Source of the DNA: Cucumis sativus
Lineage: Eukaryota; Streptophyta; Magnoliopsida; Cucurbitales; Cucurbitaceae
Assembly (NCBI RefSeq): GCF_000004075.3
Contig: NC_026659.2
Location: 15,208,272 to 15,272,271, forward strand
Direction of reading: 5' to 3'
DNA: 64,000 nt
The translations under genes and the position numbers were made by a program. Under the pieces are notes generated by a model. That model was not told where the DNA came from and made no database searches. It was given only the letters and a program-made list of their open reading frames with translations. Positions 50,123 to 60,639 of the stretch are shown here, piece by piece (the stretch's first letter is position 1; every line of letters starts with the position of its first letter).

Positions 50123-50270
50123 TGTGAAAGGTATATTCTATTGATGAAAAATCTGTCTTTTACAATAATATCAAATGATGTATAAATAGCTAATCCAACA
50201 TAATTAAGGAATGTCATATGATTAGCCTAATGTAATGTAATTAGCCTAATTTACAGTATTTACATTAATA
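50123..50270 (-). repeat. 3' LTR of copia copy B
   Basis: 148 bp; on the plus strand it reads TGTGAAAGG to TACATTAATA. The LTR start is TA instead of TG on the element strand, shared with the other LTR. Confidence 0.95.
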
Positions 50271-50283
50271 CCCTCCCTCAAAC

Positions 50284-53200
50284 TCAAGGTGGTAGAGTGG
50301 CGACCAACTTGAGTTTGGTAAGCAATTGACAGAATCGATTAGATGGTAAGGCTTTGGTGAAGATATCCGCGGGTTGTTCAATAGTAGAAACAGAACGTAA
50401 GAGGAGGGTGTTGCTTAAGAGGTGGTGACGAACAAAGTGACAGTCATTTTCAATGTGTTTTGTACGTTCATGAAACACATCATTGTGAGCAATCTGAATG
50501 GCACTACGATTGTCACAATGGAGGAGGGTAGGACCCTGTTGAGGGACACCCATATCAGCAAGGAGCCACCGAAGCCATATAAGTTCAGCTGTAGCATCAG
50601 CCAGAGCACGATATTCAGATTCCGTACTTGAACGAGATATAACACTTTGTTTCTTACTGCGCCATGAGATGAGAGAATCACCTAAGTAAAAACAGTATCC
50701 TGTGGTGGATCGTCGATCAGTAGGATCCCCCGCCCAATCAGCATCCGAATATCCCGACAACACAAGGGAAGACTGAGATGAGAACTGGAGACCATGTCCC
50801 AAGGTACCTTTGACATAACGAAGTATGCGTAGAACAGCAGTGAAATGAATTGTTCGAGGAGCAGCCATAAATTGACTGACAATATGAACAACATATGCAA
50901 TATCTGGGCGAGTCACTGTTAGGTATATAAGACTGCCAACAAGTTGCCGATACAGGCTTGCATCGTCAAGTGGAACACCATCAAACGGAGTTAGATGGAC
51001 ATGAGGATCTAACGGTGTTGAAGATGTGGTGGAGTCTGTAATTCCTGAGCGCGCTATCAGATCAGATGCATATTTCGCTTGAGATAACAGATAACCATCT
51101 GACCGGTGAGAGACTTCAAGACCAAGAAAGTAATTGAGAGATCCAAGGTCTTTCATCTCAAAATGTTGACCAAGATATTGTTGTAGGTCGGATATGGCCT
51201 GTGGATCATTACCAGTAATAATCATAAAGGAGGAGAAGAACAATACCATGGGTTGTCTGTCGTGTAAAAAGAGCATTGTCGTGAGAGCTGGAGGTAAATC
51301 CAAGTTGAGTAATGGTGGAGCTAAACGTGGCAAACCAAGCTCGTGGAGCCTGTTTTAGACCGTATAGAGCGCGACGAAGGAGACACACCTTGTTGGGAGG
51401 AGGAGAAGTGCCCTGAGGTGGCTTCATATACACTTCTTCAGAGAGGTTTCCGTTAAGAAAAGCATTTTTGACATCCATCTGAAGAAGGGGCCACTGTTTG
51501 GCAGCAGCAACAGCTAACAAGCTGCGTACAGATGTCATCCGGGCAACAGGGGCAAATGTTTCTTCATAGTCAATTCCATATTCTTGTGAGTATCCTTTTG
51601 CAACAAGCCGAGCTTTATAACGTTCAATAGTTCCATCAGAGTGAGTTTTGATTTTGTAAATCCATTTGCAACCAATGGGTCTTTTACCGGGAGGTAAGTC
51701 AACATAGTCCCAAGTGTGCGTCTTTTCAAGAGCCTGTAATTCTTCATCCATTGCTTTCTGCCATACTGGGTTAGTACTGGCCTCTTGATAAGAGGTGGGT
51801 TCAACAAGGGAAACAATGGTAGAAAAACAATGGTAATCAGTGAGATGAGGGGGAGGTTCTCTTACCCGGGTAGAGCGACGAAGAGGAGTAGCAGGTGGCG
51901 ATTCAGGAACATCATCGGAGACAGACGGTGGATCCAGATTTGCAGTAGCAGGTGAAGATTGTGCAAGCTCAGTATCCAAGGTGGGTTCAGAGAGAGGAAA
52001 AAGGTCAACAGATGGATTTGTAAAGAAAGATTGAGGACTAGAGAAAGAGGTGTGGAAGGAGGACAAACGAGAGAACATAGTGTGTTCCCAAAAAGTGACA
52101 TGCCGAGATATCCGGAGTCGGTTGGAAAGAGGGTCCCAACAACGAAATCCTTTGTGTTCGGTGCCATAGCCAAGGAAACAACAGAGACGGGCACGTGGTT
52201 CAAGTTTATTGTGTTCATGAGGATGTAACAGAACGAAGCAGGCACTACCAAAAACTTTGAGTTTAGAATAGTCGGGAGAAATACCATATAGTTTTTCGAA
52301 CGGAGAGGTGTTTTGAAGGACAGAGGAAGGGAGACGATTGATTGTATATACTGATGTAAGGGCAGCTTCACCCCAGAATTTTTCTGGACAAGAGGCAGAA
52401 AGAAGGAGGGCACGTACTGAGTCAAGAATGTGACGATGTTTGCGCTCAGCACGTCCATTTTGTTGAGAGGTATGAGGGCAAGAGCGCTGAACAATAGTGC
52501 CCTGTTGGGAAAGAAAAGAAAGAAGGATGGAATCTTTATATTCCAAAGCATTATCAGTGCGAAGAATTTTGATGGGAGAGGAAAATTGAGTGCGAATCAT
52601 GTTAGCAAACTCAATATATGTGCGAGATAATTCAGAACGATGTTTTAGAAAGTAAATCCATGTAAATCGAGAGTAGTCATCAATGAATAAAACATAGTAG
52701 CGATAACCATGAACAGTAGTAATTGGGGCAGGACCCCAAATATCAGAATGCACTAAATCAAAAGGTTTATCACAATTAGAGATGGATTGAGAAAAAGACA
52801 AGGCAGGTTGTTTAGCAAGTTTGCAATTCAAACAATTAAAAGGAACAAATTTAGTAAGATTAGTCAAATTGTTAACAGAAATTAAATGACGAAGTTTTTC
52901 AGAGGAAGCATGACCAAGACGAAGATGCCACTGATATGTGTCAGAATCAGTGACTGAAGCAGAGATGGAAGAAGGAGATGAAACCCGAAGTGATGTGAGC
53001 TCAAACAATCTTCCCACTTTGCGACCCGTTCCAATCGTCTGTCCCGTCTGCGGATCCTGAACCTGACAACCATTGGGAGAAAATGAAACATTTAAGCCAA
53101 GATCACATAATTGACCAACAGACACTAGATTAAAGGTCAGGTTAGGAACACAGTAAGTATGGGGAAGATGTAAACTGGGAGTATCAATGGTACCAGTATG

Positions 53201-54281
53201 AGAGATGTTCATACAATTACCATCAGCAGCATAAATAGGAGGTAAAGATTTTGTAGGGCTAGGAGTAGACATAAGAGAAGAGTCAGAGGTCATATGATTA
53301 CAACAGGCAGAATCAAGAAGCCATCGATTACCTGATGAAACAGCAAGAGCAGAGGATGATGAAATTAGTTGATTCAATAAGCTCTGAAGATCACTTATCT
53401 GAATGAGGGATGAATCATCCGAGGTTGCAGCAACAACAGATGAGGAACCATGTTTGGTAAAAGTTTTCTCTTTTGTGGAAGTGCCAGGAGGTCGGGGTGG
53501 TCTGGTAGGGCAGTTATCCAGAATGTGACCATGTTTATGGCAGTACCTGCACTCTATTTTAGGACAGTTACTAAATTTGTGACCAGAGAGCTTACAATTC
53601 TTACAAAACATATTTGCGGCTCTGTTGGGAGTGTATGTGCTGGCAAGGACAACATCAGATTGTTTAGTAGAGTTGATGCCAAGACGCTTTTCTTCAAACA
53701 GAATTTCTTGAATAGCTGCATCTAATGAGGGTAAGGGATTCCGGTGTAGTAAAGCAGCTCTAACAGATTCATATTCTGGACGTAATCCCATAAGGACTTT
53801 AATAAGGCGAAGATGATCTTTGCTGATGTTCGCTTGGTCAAGTTGAGTCCAAATGGGTTGAAGAACTGCCAAATATTCATTAACAGACTGACCAATATCT
53901 TGATTTAGATTTACAAGTGTACTGTGCAGTTGGTAATAATGGGCTAAACCAATAGACTTGAAGCGTGTAGACAAAAAATCCCATATATTTTTAGCATCAT
54001 CAAAGGCATCAAACTGTGCATGTATAGCGGGAATAGAGGTGTTACCAAGCCAGGTGATAATTTGATGATTTTTACTGTCCCAATCTTCGAGACGTTCAAT
54101 GAATGTGTTATCCCCTTCCTTGTCCTTGTCTTGTGCAGTTGGTTTGGTTGGTTATGTCGCCAGTTACAATGCGCCATAGTTTTCTTCCAATAAGAAAACT
54201 TTTCATTTGATTTGCCCATGTGATATAATTTGTACCATCAAGAATTGTACCTATGGGTCTAAAAATATGGTCCCTCTCCAT
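50284..54281 (-). pseudogene. copia gag-protease-integrase-RT-RNase H polyprotein with two frame breaks
   Basis: The start MERDHIFRPIGTILDGTNYI is at 54281. Gag (UBN2-type) continues with LSTRFKSIGLAHYYQLHSTL and two zinc knuckles (CKNCKLSGHKFSNC and CRYCHKHGHILDNC). Protease has WLLDSACCNHMTSD. Integrase shows HLRLGHASSEKLRHL, CLNCKLAKQ, HSDIWGPAP, RTDNALEYK and QQNGRAERKHR. RT has KWIYKIKTH and RRALYGLKQAPRAWF, and RNase H has [20 protein letters not shown] and [14 protein letters not shown]. There are two defects: a frame shift within about 54135-54155 in gag, and an 11-bp loss near 51224 that removes the codons of the RT catalytic YVDD motif and shifts the frame. Between them a 921-codon frame is open. 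Confidence 0.93.
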
Positions 54282-55001
54282 TTGGATTCGCTGTTAACAA
54301 TGAGAATTTCCGGCTGAATTTGTCTAAAATTTTCTATTGATTCGTGATTGGATTCGTCAGATTCTGGATTTTGCAATTGGGATTGCTGATTGGTTTGTAA
54401 GGCTGGGAGTCGTGATAGGTGAGTGTCTTCTTGTCTAGGTCGCGGCTGAGTTGCGACGGCGAGGACACGACTGGATTCGCGGCGGTCAGGATTTGTCTTC
54501 GCGGCTGGGTTGCAACAATGGACAGAGGGTCACGGCTTACGGACAGAGGGGTTACGGCTGTGAGCGGAGACAAACGAATGAGGACAGTCGGCTAGAAGGT
54601 TCGTCGGATCTGGTGGGCGGTGGCGTCTTGGATTCACGACTGGAAGAGGAGTCGCGTGCGGCTTGGGAAGACAGAGGAGTTGCGTGCGGCTCGGAACGGC
54701 AGAGATTGTTGCAACTCGGCAACGACTGGTGCTTCAGATCGGAGAGGACGACGCGACGATTTGAACGCCGCGACGCCGAGGCTGCGACTGGACGGAGTGG
54801 CGCGAACACCTAGGTTGTGACGGAGCGAGTTGTTGCTGCTGAACTTTTCGGCTAGCAGTGGAAGAAAAACGCTAGCACGGGACGGAGATCTACTTTTCGA
54901 CTAGCAGTGCTTCTTGGAGTTAACGAAGACGCGGCGGTTCTCGGGCGGCGGCGGCGGCGACGGCAGTGATTAAAGTAGATCTAGGGTTAGCTCTGATACC
55001 A
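54282..55001 (-). other. Leader of copia copy B
   Basis: About 720 bp between the primer site and gag start. It is GC-rich for this window, with GCCGCCGCCGCC-like runs near 54940-54970. Several open frames on both strands here (54334-54820) are by-products of its composition and have no domain. Confidence 0.7.
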
Positions 55002-55149
55002 TGTGAAAGGTATATTCTATTGATGAAAAATCTGTCTTTTACAATAATATCAAATGATGTATAAATAGCCAATCCAACATAATTAAGGAATGTCATATGA
55101 TTAGCCTAATGTAATGTAATTAGCCTAATTTACAGTATTTACATTAATA
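55002..55149 (-). repeat. 5' LTR of copia copy B
   Basis: 148 bp, 147/148 identical to the 3' LTR (the one difference lies in AAATAGC(C/T)AATCC). The primer site starts next to its inner end. Confidence 0.95.
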
Positions 55150-55154
55150 ATTAT

Positions 55155-55850
55155 GTATTAATACTTTATGCAAATATTTGTTCTCAAAGATGATTGAAAT
55201 TTTGCCACAAAGAAAAAAAAGAAGAGATTTAATGGTGTGCTATTTATTCATCTCTATTTAAGCTTACAAGCTAGAATTTCTTTTATGAACAAAAGGAAAG
55301 TGTTGAGGGAACTATCGAGAACTTCTTATTATTCGTTATTCATGATTAATTGATATTCTCTCCAGATATTTTCCCTCACATTATTGTTTTCTTTTTTTGT
55401 TCACAAAAGATGGAAACTAACAATTTGGGAGGATTAACAAATTTGATAATTTTTTCCCTCAACAAATAAAACAACAAGACTTGTTTTTCTTGTTTCTTGG
55501 TTTAGGTGAAGATTCATTCGGAGGGCATAGGAGAAGACACAAATCTCATAATGTTTAACTAATAAATAAAGTCACAATGAATTTTAATTTAAAAAAATAC
55601 TAAAAACATTATTTAATTTATCCAATCATTCTTTTGTTAGTCAACAATCAACTTTAAAATCATTTAAAATTAAATTTCAAATTTAAACCATTGAAGTGTC
55701 ACGTTTGACACATTAAGGATCAAATACATATAACAAAATATGCATTTTTCTAAAAAAAAAAAAAAAAAAAAACTATGACCAGAAGGATATTTAAAAAATG
55801 CAAATAAACGGTTTAAAAACAGAAAAGCAAGAATATATCGCAACCGTACA
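55155..55850. other. Spacer
   Basis: No gene seen. There is an A run at 55753-55771. The first 100 bp might continue the Ty3 remnant cut by the copia insertion, but no RT motif could be read. Confidence 0.35.
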
Positions 55851-56038
55851 CGTGGCCTAACACAAAACCATAGATCTGTAAACCCTAATATACGATTTTA
55901 GGGTTTTGATTGAAGGCGGACATTCTTGTCCCTCTGCTTCTATATAACTTACTTTTCCCTTCTTCTCACTCACTAACAATCGTCTCCTTCCTTCGCCTCA
56001 TCTCCACTCTATGATTGTAGGCTTTGGTTCTATAACAG
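55851..56038 (+). promoter_or_regulatory. Telo-box promoter and first exon of a snoRNA-type transcript
   Basis: Two telo-box motifs in opposite orientation (AAACCCTAA 55880-55888; TTAGGGTTTT 55898-55907) lie about 40 bp above a TATA-like TATATAACTT (55941-55950), with ACGTGGCC at 55850-55857. This arrangement is typical of plant snoRNA-cluster and ribosomal-protein genes. A pyrimidine-rich start region (about 55970) runs to a possible donor ACAG/GTAAAC at 56039. Confidence 0.6.
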
Positions 56039-56306
56039 GTAAACCTTCGTCCTCATCTCGTAGTGGTTCTAATAGCGTCGAATACTGATTACGAGCATCC
56101 GCGAGACTTTGTTTCAAAATCGGGTGCTTCGTATGAGCCGACGCGATATTTGTTCCGATTCTGTGAGCCGCAGAGGCTTTTGTGGCTTCCTGACGAAGCT
56201 AGCCGCTGGATTGCAGTTTTGGAAAAATTCAATTCCACTACTTGTTTGTATAGTTTTAAGTTCGATATGTTTTTACATTGTGTGAACTGTATGATTATCA
56301 ATTGAC

Positions 56307-56392
56307 GATGGAACTGATGACACTTTCCCCAAATGATCGACGCTGATTATACTAAGCTGGTGTGTGTTTATCACGCTTTTGTCTGATCCATC
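56307..56392 (+). ncRNA. Box C/D snoRNA-like copy 1
   Basis: A terminal stem GATGG...CCATC encloses box C (CTGATGA, 56314-56320), a conserved CTTTCCCCAAATGATCGACG block, a box D'-like CTGA in CGCTGATTATAC, and box D CTGA in GTCTGATCC. It is about 86 nt long. First of three copies. Guide RNAs of this class direct 2'-O-methylation of rRNA or snRNA in the nucleolus. I could not name the family or the target. Confidence 0.7.
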
Positions 56393-56496
56393 TTTCTTTA
56401 CTTAGATTGAAAGGTTTTTTTTTCTCTATTTATTATTCTTTTACTCTTAATTGAAGTTAGCTTAAGATGTATTTTTGTATAGAGTTGGAATGAAGT

Positions 56497-56578
56497 TGGA
56501 TGTGATGATACTTTCCCCAAATGATCGACGCTGATTATACTATGCTGGTGTTTTAATCACATTATGTCTGATCCATCT
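56497..56578 (+). ncRNA. Box C/D snoRNA-like copy 2
   Basis: A GGAT...ATCC stem, box C TGATGAT (56503-56509), the same CTTTCCCCAAATGATCGACG block, D'-like CTGA and box D in GTCTGATCC. The segment between the D' area and box D differs from copy 1, so the conserved guide is likely the one before D'. Confidence 0.7.
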
Positions 56579-56721
56579 TCTTCTTCCACTTGATTTTTCT
56601 GATTTTTCCTTATTTTAATACTTAATTTTTGCCTTTCATCTTGACTTTATATCTAAATCTTTTCCAAGTAATTGACTTGAAATTCTAGCATCTAATTGCT
56701 TTTAGTCTAATATTCGCTCTG

Positions 56722-56808
56722 AAGATGGAAGTGACGATACTTTCCCCAAACGATCGACGCTGATTATACTATGCTGGTGTTTGCAACACCTTTTATCTGA
56801 TCCATCTT
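56722..56808 (+). ncRNA. Box C/D snoRNA-like copy 3
   Basis: The longest terminal stem of the three (AAGATGGA...TCCATCTT). Box C is TGACGAT, one base off the consensus, and the conserved block reads CTTTCCCCAAACGATCGACG with one change. Box D is in ATCTGATCC. It may be weaker or diverging. Confidence 0.62.
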
Positions 56809-57480
56809 ACGGCACATAAAATTTCTTTTGCATTTTCTCCATGTTTTAATTTGATTGTTAGTACTTTGGTTTGAGGATTAAAAATTCTGTATGATGGAAG
56901 TTGGCAAATTTGAAGGAATGGCTAAAGTGTGTATTGAAAGTCCATTTATGCATATTGAATTCTAGGTTTCGTGTTATTAATTTTATTGTTTCTAAAAATT
57001 TAATTGTGTCTTTTAATTGTCTCTTTTAAGTTTGAAGGATTAGCTTGTTTTTTCCCAAGCGCTGATGAGCATGTGTAGTTTATCTTTTATTGAACTGAAA
57101 TAGAGTAACTGAGAAGCAATACAACCTTCCTCATGCTAAATGAATCTATTTAGAGGTCTCAAAATTTTGAGTTCACTACCGAAATTTAGGCAATCCGAAG
57201 TCGTTAGTTTTGGTTTTTGAAACTTCGTTTGATTGACTTAATGCGGACCTATTTTGATGCACTCATCGTAGTGGGGGTTAGAGGCGTGACATGTATCATC
57301 TAATCAATCTCCAATCTATATACTAGGGTGACTGTCCTTCAATGGAAGAATTCTTGAAGCTTTTTATATAAGTTGATTGGCCGAGGATTAGGAATCACTG
57401 ATTACAATGGCAAACTAGGCTTGCATGTGCAAAATGAAAATCATTAGAACCAAAGCCACTGGATTGCCATGAGGCCTTGA
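56809..57480. other. Spacer downstream of the snoRNA-like cluster
   Basis: No gene seen. A further copy of the snoRNA block was looked for and not found. The end of the transcript cannot be placed. Confidence 0.4.
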
Positions 57481-57790
57481 AATAGAAGTAAGGTGATGCT
57501 CCTTGGTACAGCAGCAACAACCTCAGCAACCAGCAATCTTTAATCTTTAACTGAAGAGGGTAAAAGAACAGAAAGTAAAACTAAAAAAAATGGGAAATGT
57601 AGTGATCTCATAAAAGAAAAGTGGAGAGAAATTATAGTAGCAAAAGTAATGCAGTTGCCAGATGATACAGCAGCAACAACCTCAGGGTTAAGCCTCTTGT
57701 CATTGATGAAAGTCCCATTGGTGCTATCTAGATCTATGACCAACAACCTGTCTTCTTGGTTTTTGATGTGAGCATGTTGAGCAGATTGCT
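57481..57790 (-). pseudogene. FHA-domain exon fragment with partial duplicate
   Basis: On the minus strand 57790-57650 encodes QSAQHAHIKNQEDR then LLVIDLDSTNGTFINDKRLN and EVVAAVSSGNCITFA. The HA-I and STNGTFIN motifs are the phosphothreonine-binding signature of FHA domains. I recall similar text in a plant plastid-type SMAD/FHA protein, but give no symbol. Only one exon is present: the start of the domain, any other exons and a promoter are missing. A second partial copy of the EVVAAV codons (19 bp identical, ACAGCAGCAACAACCTCAG at 57508 and 57667) follows downstream on the minus strand. Most likely a captured or duplicated gene fragment. Confidence 0.7.
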
Positions 57791-58500
57791 TGCATTTCAG
57801 AAAACAACTAAATGGAGTTGGATTAGGGGAAAATTAGACCTGTAGCAACCAGGATTACAATGAGGCCCAAAGGTCTTTGATCTCTTTGGCTGTAAGTGAA
57901 TAACCAAAAAGAACCGAAAACAGAAAGGAGATTAACATCAATACTTTCCAGCCATTCGCCAAACTGCTGTTCTTCAACTCTTTACAACCCAAAGTACTTT
58001 CATCAGTGCTTGAGGATTCTAAAAAATTCAAGATTCAGTTGTTAACCATTTAAAAAAACTGTAAATAAAGATTTGAGAGCATAGGTTTAGATCATAGTCA
58101 TGATTTAGATTTCAAATGCAGATTACATGATTTAGATTTCAAATGCAAATTACATCTTCTTTTCTATGTTTGTGAAGTTTAGATCAAAGTAACAACTAAT
58201 TAGCTTAAATAAAAATTGTTTTCATTCATTTCTTTAGCTCCGTCAATTTCTTTGGTCATGTCATTCAAAGGTTTAGATTGAATCTAATTATGAACATAAA
58301 TGACTGCCTCCCTCCAACACTTGTCCTTCGGTGTTAGAGGTTGAGTCAAACATAGTTGATATAGGAATTCTATATATGGCTCTAGCTACTACTTGTCTAT
58401 AATGATCTTAAATTGAGAGGAATTCACCTTCCATCAATTTAAAAGTCTAAATATTCATCTTCTATACGAGCCTCGAGCCTCATCTAGATAACGAGTCGTG
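57791..58500. other. Spacer
   Basis: No gene seen. A 30-bp or so phrase with ATGATTTAGATTTCAAATGCA is directly repeated at about 58099 and 58128. Confidence 0.4.
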
Positions 58501-58824
58501 TGTTGAAATTTATGTCCTACAATTCGTAATTTGTAATTATATTCTATTAAATAAAATTTATTATTTAGAAATTGAATTCTATAATCTTAAATCCAATAAA
58601 CTAAGTTCCAAGGTTATTTTTGAGTAAACTTGAACTTTAGGTAGAGACTACATAAATGTGGATCAAGTTCTTATATAGTTTAAATAGTTTATCGTATATG
58701 AATTAAGGTTAGAACCTTTATTAAGAGAAATTATGGATGCAACCCATTTTGTAGCTAGTATAAACAAGATGATACCAAATCGTTCATGAAAGTGGAGACA
58801 TTTATGTAAACTCCTATGTAAAGT

Positions 58825-58871
58825 GTTATAACGTTGTTTAATTTTTACGTTATAACGTTGTTTAATTTTCA
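58825..58871. repeat. 24-bp tandem duplication
   Basis: Two copies of GTTATAACGTTGTTTAATTT plus four bases, at 58825 and 58849. Confidence 0.85.
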
Positions 58872-59035
58872 AAATTGACTATCTCAATTATTGATGACCT
58901 ATGTAACTCAATCTTAATTTTGAGCTAATTATGAACTTCTGTTCAGATGAGATTAAGAGTTCACACAAGATTTTCTTTAGATAAGTGATGGGTGATGAAA
59001 ACTCTTTATTCTGACCAAATATGCTTTCCATTTCA

Positions 59036-59145
59036 GGAGCAAAACTGGATGAATATTTGGTGATATAGGGTGAAGAGAGAATTTACTCCTGGAGCAAAAC
59101 TGGATGAATATTTGGTGATATAGGGTGAAGAGAGAATTTACTTGG
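59036..59145. repeat. 55-bp tandem duplication
   Basis: Two nearly identical 55-bp units begin GGAGCAAAACTGGATGAATA at 59036 and 59091. Confidence 0.92.
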
Positions 59146-59226
59146 ATAGGTTGTTCCCTTATGCACTATATTAAGGTCTTGAACAAGGGGCCCCACCCTC
59201 TCATTGGCTTGAGAGAGATTTGGTTT

Positions 59227-59340
59227 ATAGGTTGGACCTTAAACCAATTGTTCAATAGTAAATCAGTTAAGGAGTAAGATATAGGTTGGACCTTAAACCA
59301 ATTGTTCAATAGTAAATTAGTGAAACTTAAGGAGTAAGAT
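59227..59340. repeat. 54-60-bp tandem duplication
   Basis: Units starting ATAGGTTGGACCTTAAACCA at 59227 and 59281; the second has a short insertion (GTGAAACT) before TTAAGGAGTAAGAT. Confidence 0.88.
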
Positions 59341-60639
59341 GCAGTATTAGGGGTAAAACGGTACTTTGACCCAATCAAGGTTACGAACAATTTGTGAAAG
59401 GATGAGAGTGCAACTATATGACTTTAGTGGAATGACCAATTAGTTAACAAATGTTTGATTAACTCGGTCTAAAAGAGTTTAGTCAGTTAATTTTGAATTG
59501 TTGAAGCCCATGATCTATAGATTTATTAGGTTCCTCGGCTAGCTCATATGGATAAATTTAGAACAATATGATAAAATGAGTTGAATTGTTCAATTTAGGT
59601 GACGAGAGAGAAATCGATAAGTATATGTGATATAACCATCGATTATCGAATTAGAAATAAAGCTTATATTTGAATGAGATTTAAATATTAAAGATATGAA
59701 TACAGATTTATACTAGAAAGCTAAAAAGCGATGGAAATAGTCAAAGTTGTAAAAAGTCAAAATGTTGAATTTTGACTTTGAAAAGTTAAGCTTTGACCGA
59801 AAATAGATTCAAATATGATTTGAATTTTGAAAAAATAAATGTGGATTCATGATCGGGAGATCAAAATTAGTCATTGGACAAAATATTAAAAAGTGAAATG
59901 TTGATTTTAAGTTTGAAAAGTGACTTTTGACCAAATAACTATTTTGCCATTTGGCCAAAGTTTGTGGAAAAATTCAACATTTTGTTGGATCCCACTAATT
60001 CTAGTGGACTAGGTGTTGTCTTTTGACGAAGATAAAATGTTCACTAGAAAAAGTGGGCTTTGAGTTATTGGGCTTCAGTATCTGATGGACATGTAATTCT
60101 CACATGGAAATTTCTTATAAATAGAGCCTTTGAACTCATTTGATGGGTTTACTTTTCAAGTTTGATTCTTTCGAGAAATAAAATGTTTGTTTCTTCCTAA
60201 ATTTATAAAAGAAAAAAAATAATTTTCAAAAGCCCAAGTTCTCTTTAATTTCCATCATTCTCTATCTCCTAGTTCTTTCATGCAACACATCTCACAACCG
60301 GTTTATGAGTTTGGAAGATAGTAGGTCAATCTTAGTGGTTGTTCGAAAAAAATCAGAGCTTCGAATGTAAGTATTCTCAAGACCCCAATTTCAATTTATT
60401 TTCGGTTTAAGGTTTACTAGTTAATTAAGTGCAATTAGGATTAAATTTCGATTCAGTTTCTGCACACATGTCTAATTTCTATCACCACCTCTGTTTTAGC
60501 ATCATTTACACATGTTTTGTTGTTTTGTTTAAATCTATCATGAACAACAACACTTAGCTTTATAAGATCCACTGGATGAGATAGAAGGCATTTCAGTTTA
60601 ACTTTGAAAGTTAAATCCTTCTATAGGAGTACACGATTG

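Larger units (their letters stand above)
50123..55149 (-). mobile_element. Full-length young Ty1/copia retrotransposon (copy B)
   Basis: A 5027-bp element with identical 5-bp target duplications ATTAT (50118-50122 and 55150-55154) and two 148-bp LTRs that differ at one base (T/C). On the minus strand the 5' LTR (55149-55002) is followed by the primer site TGGTATCAGAGCT. The polyprotein runs 54281 to 50284, and the purine tract TTTGAGGGAGGG abuts the 3' LTR. The near identity of the LTRs points to a recent insertion, yet the polyprotein carries two frame-disrupting changes. Confidence 0.96.
58501..60484 (+). mobile_element. Possible solo or orphan LTR
   Basis: Starts TGTTGAAATTTATG and ends AATTTCTATCA, similar inverted ends. 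An LTR-like core promoter CTTATAAATAGAGCC lies at 60114-60128, followed by AAATAAAATG and a purine-rich stretch. There is no open frame with a domain. No matching target duplication was found (TCGTG against CCACC), so the boundaries are tentative. It contains three short tandem duplications. Confidence 0.35.

Noticed and set aside
50422..52630. Plus-strand frames opposite the copia polyprotein
   Set aside because: Shadows of the minus-strand coding sequence.
54334..54820. Overlapping open frames on both strands
   Set aside because: They fall in the GC-rich non-coding leader of copia copy B.
56063..56305. 80-codon open frame beside the snoRNA-like cluster
   Set aside because: No domain, crosses the likely intron start, and its text continues into non-coding snoRNA sequence.
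57055..57110. Possible fourth box C/D unit (CTGATGAG...AACTGAAAT)
   Set aside because: Too short, no terminal stem and no shared guide block.
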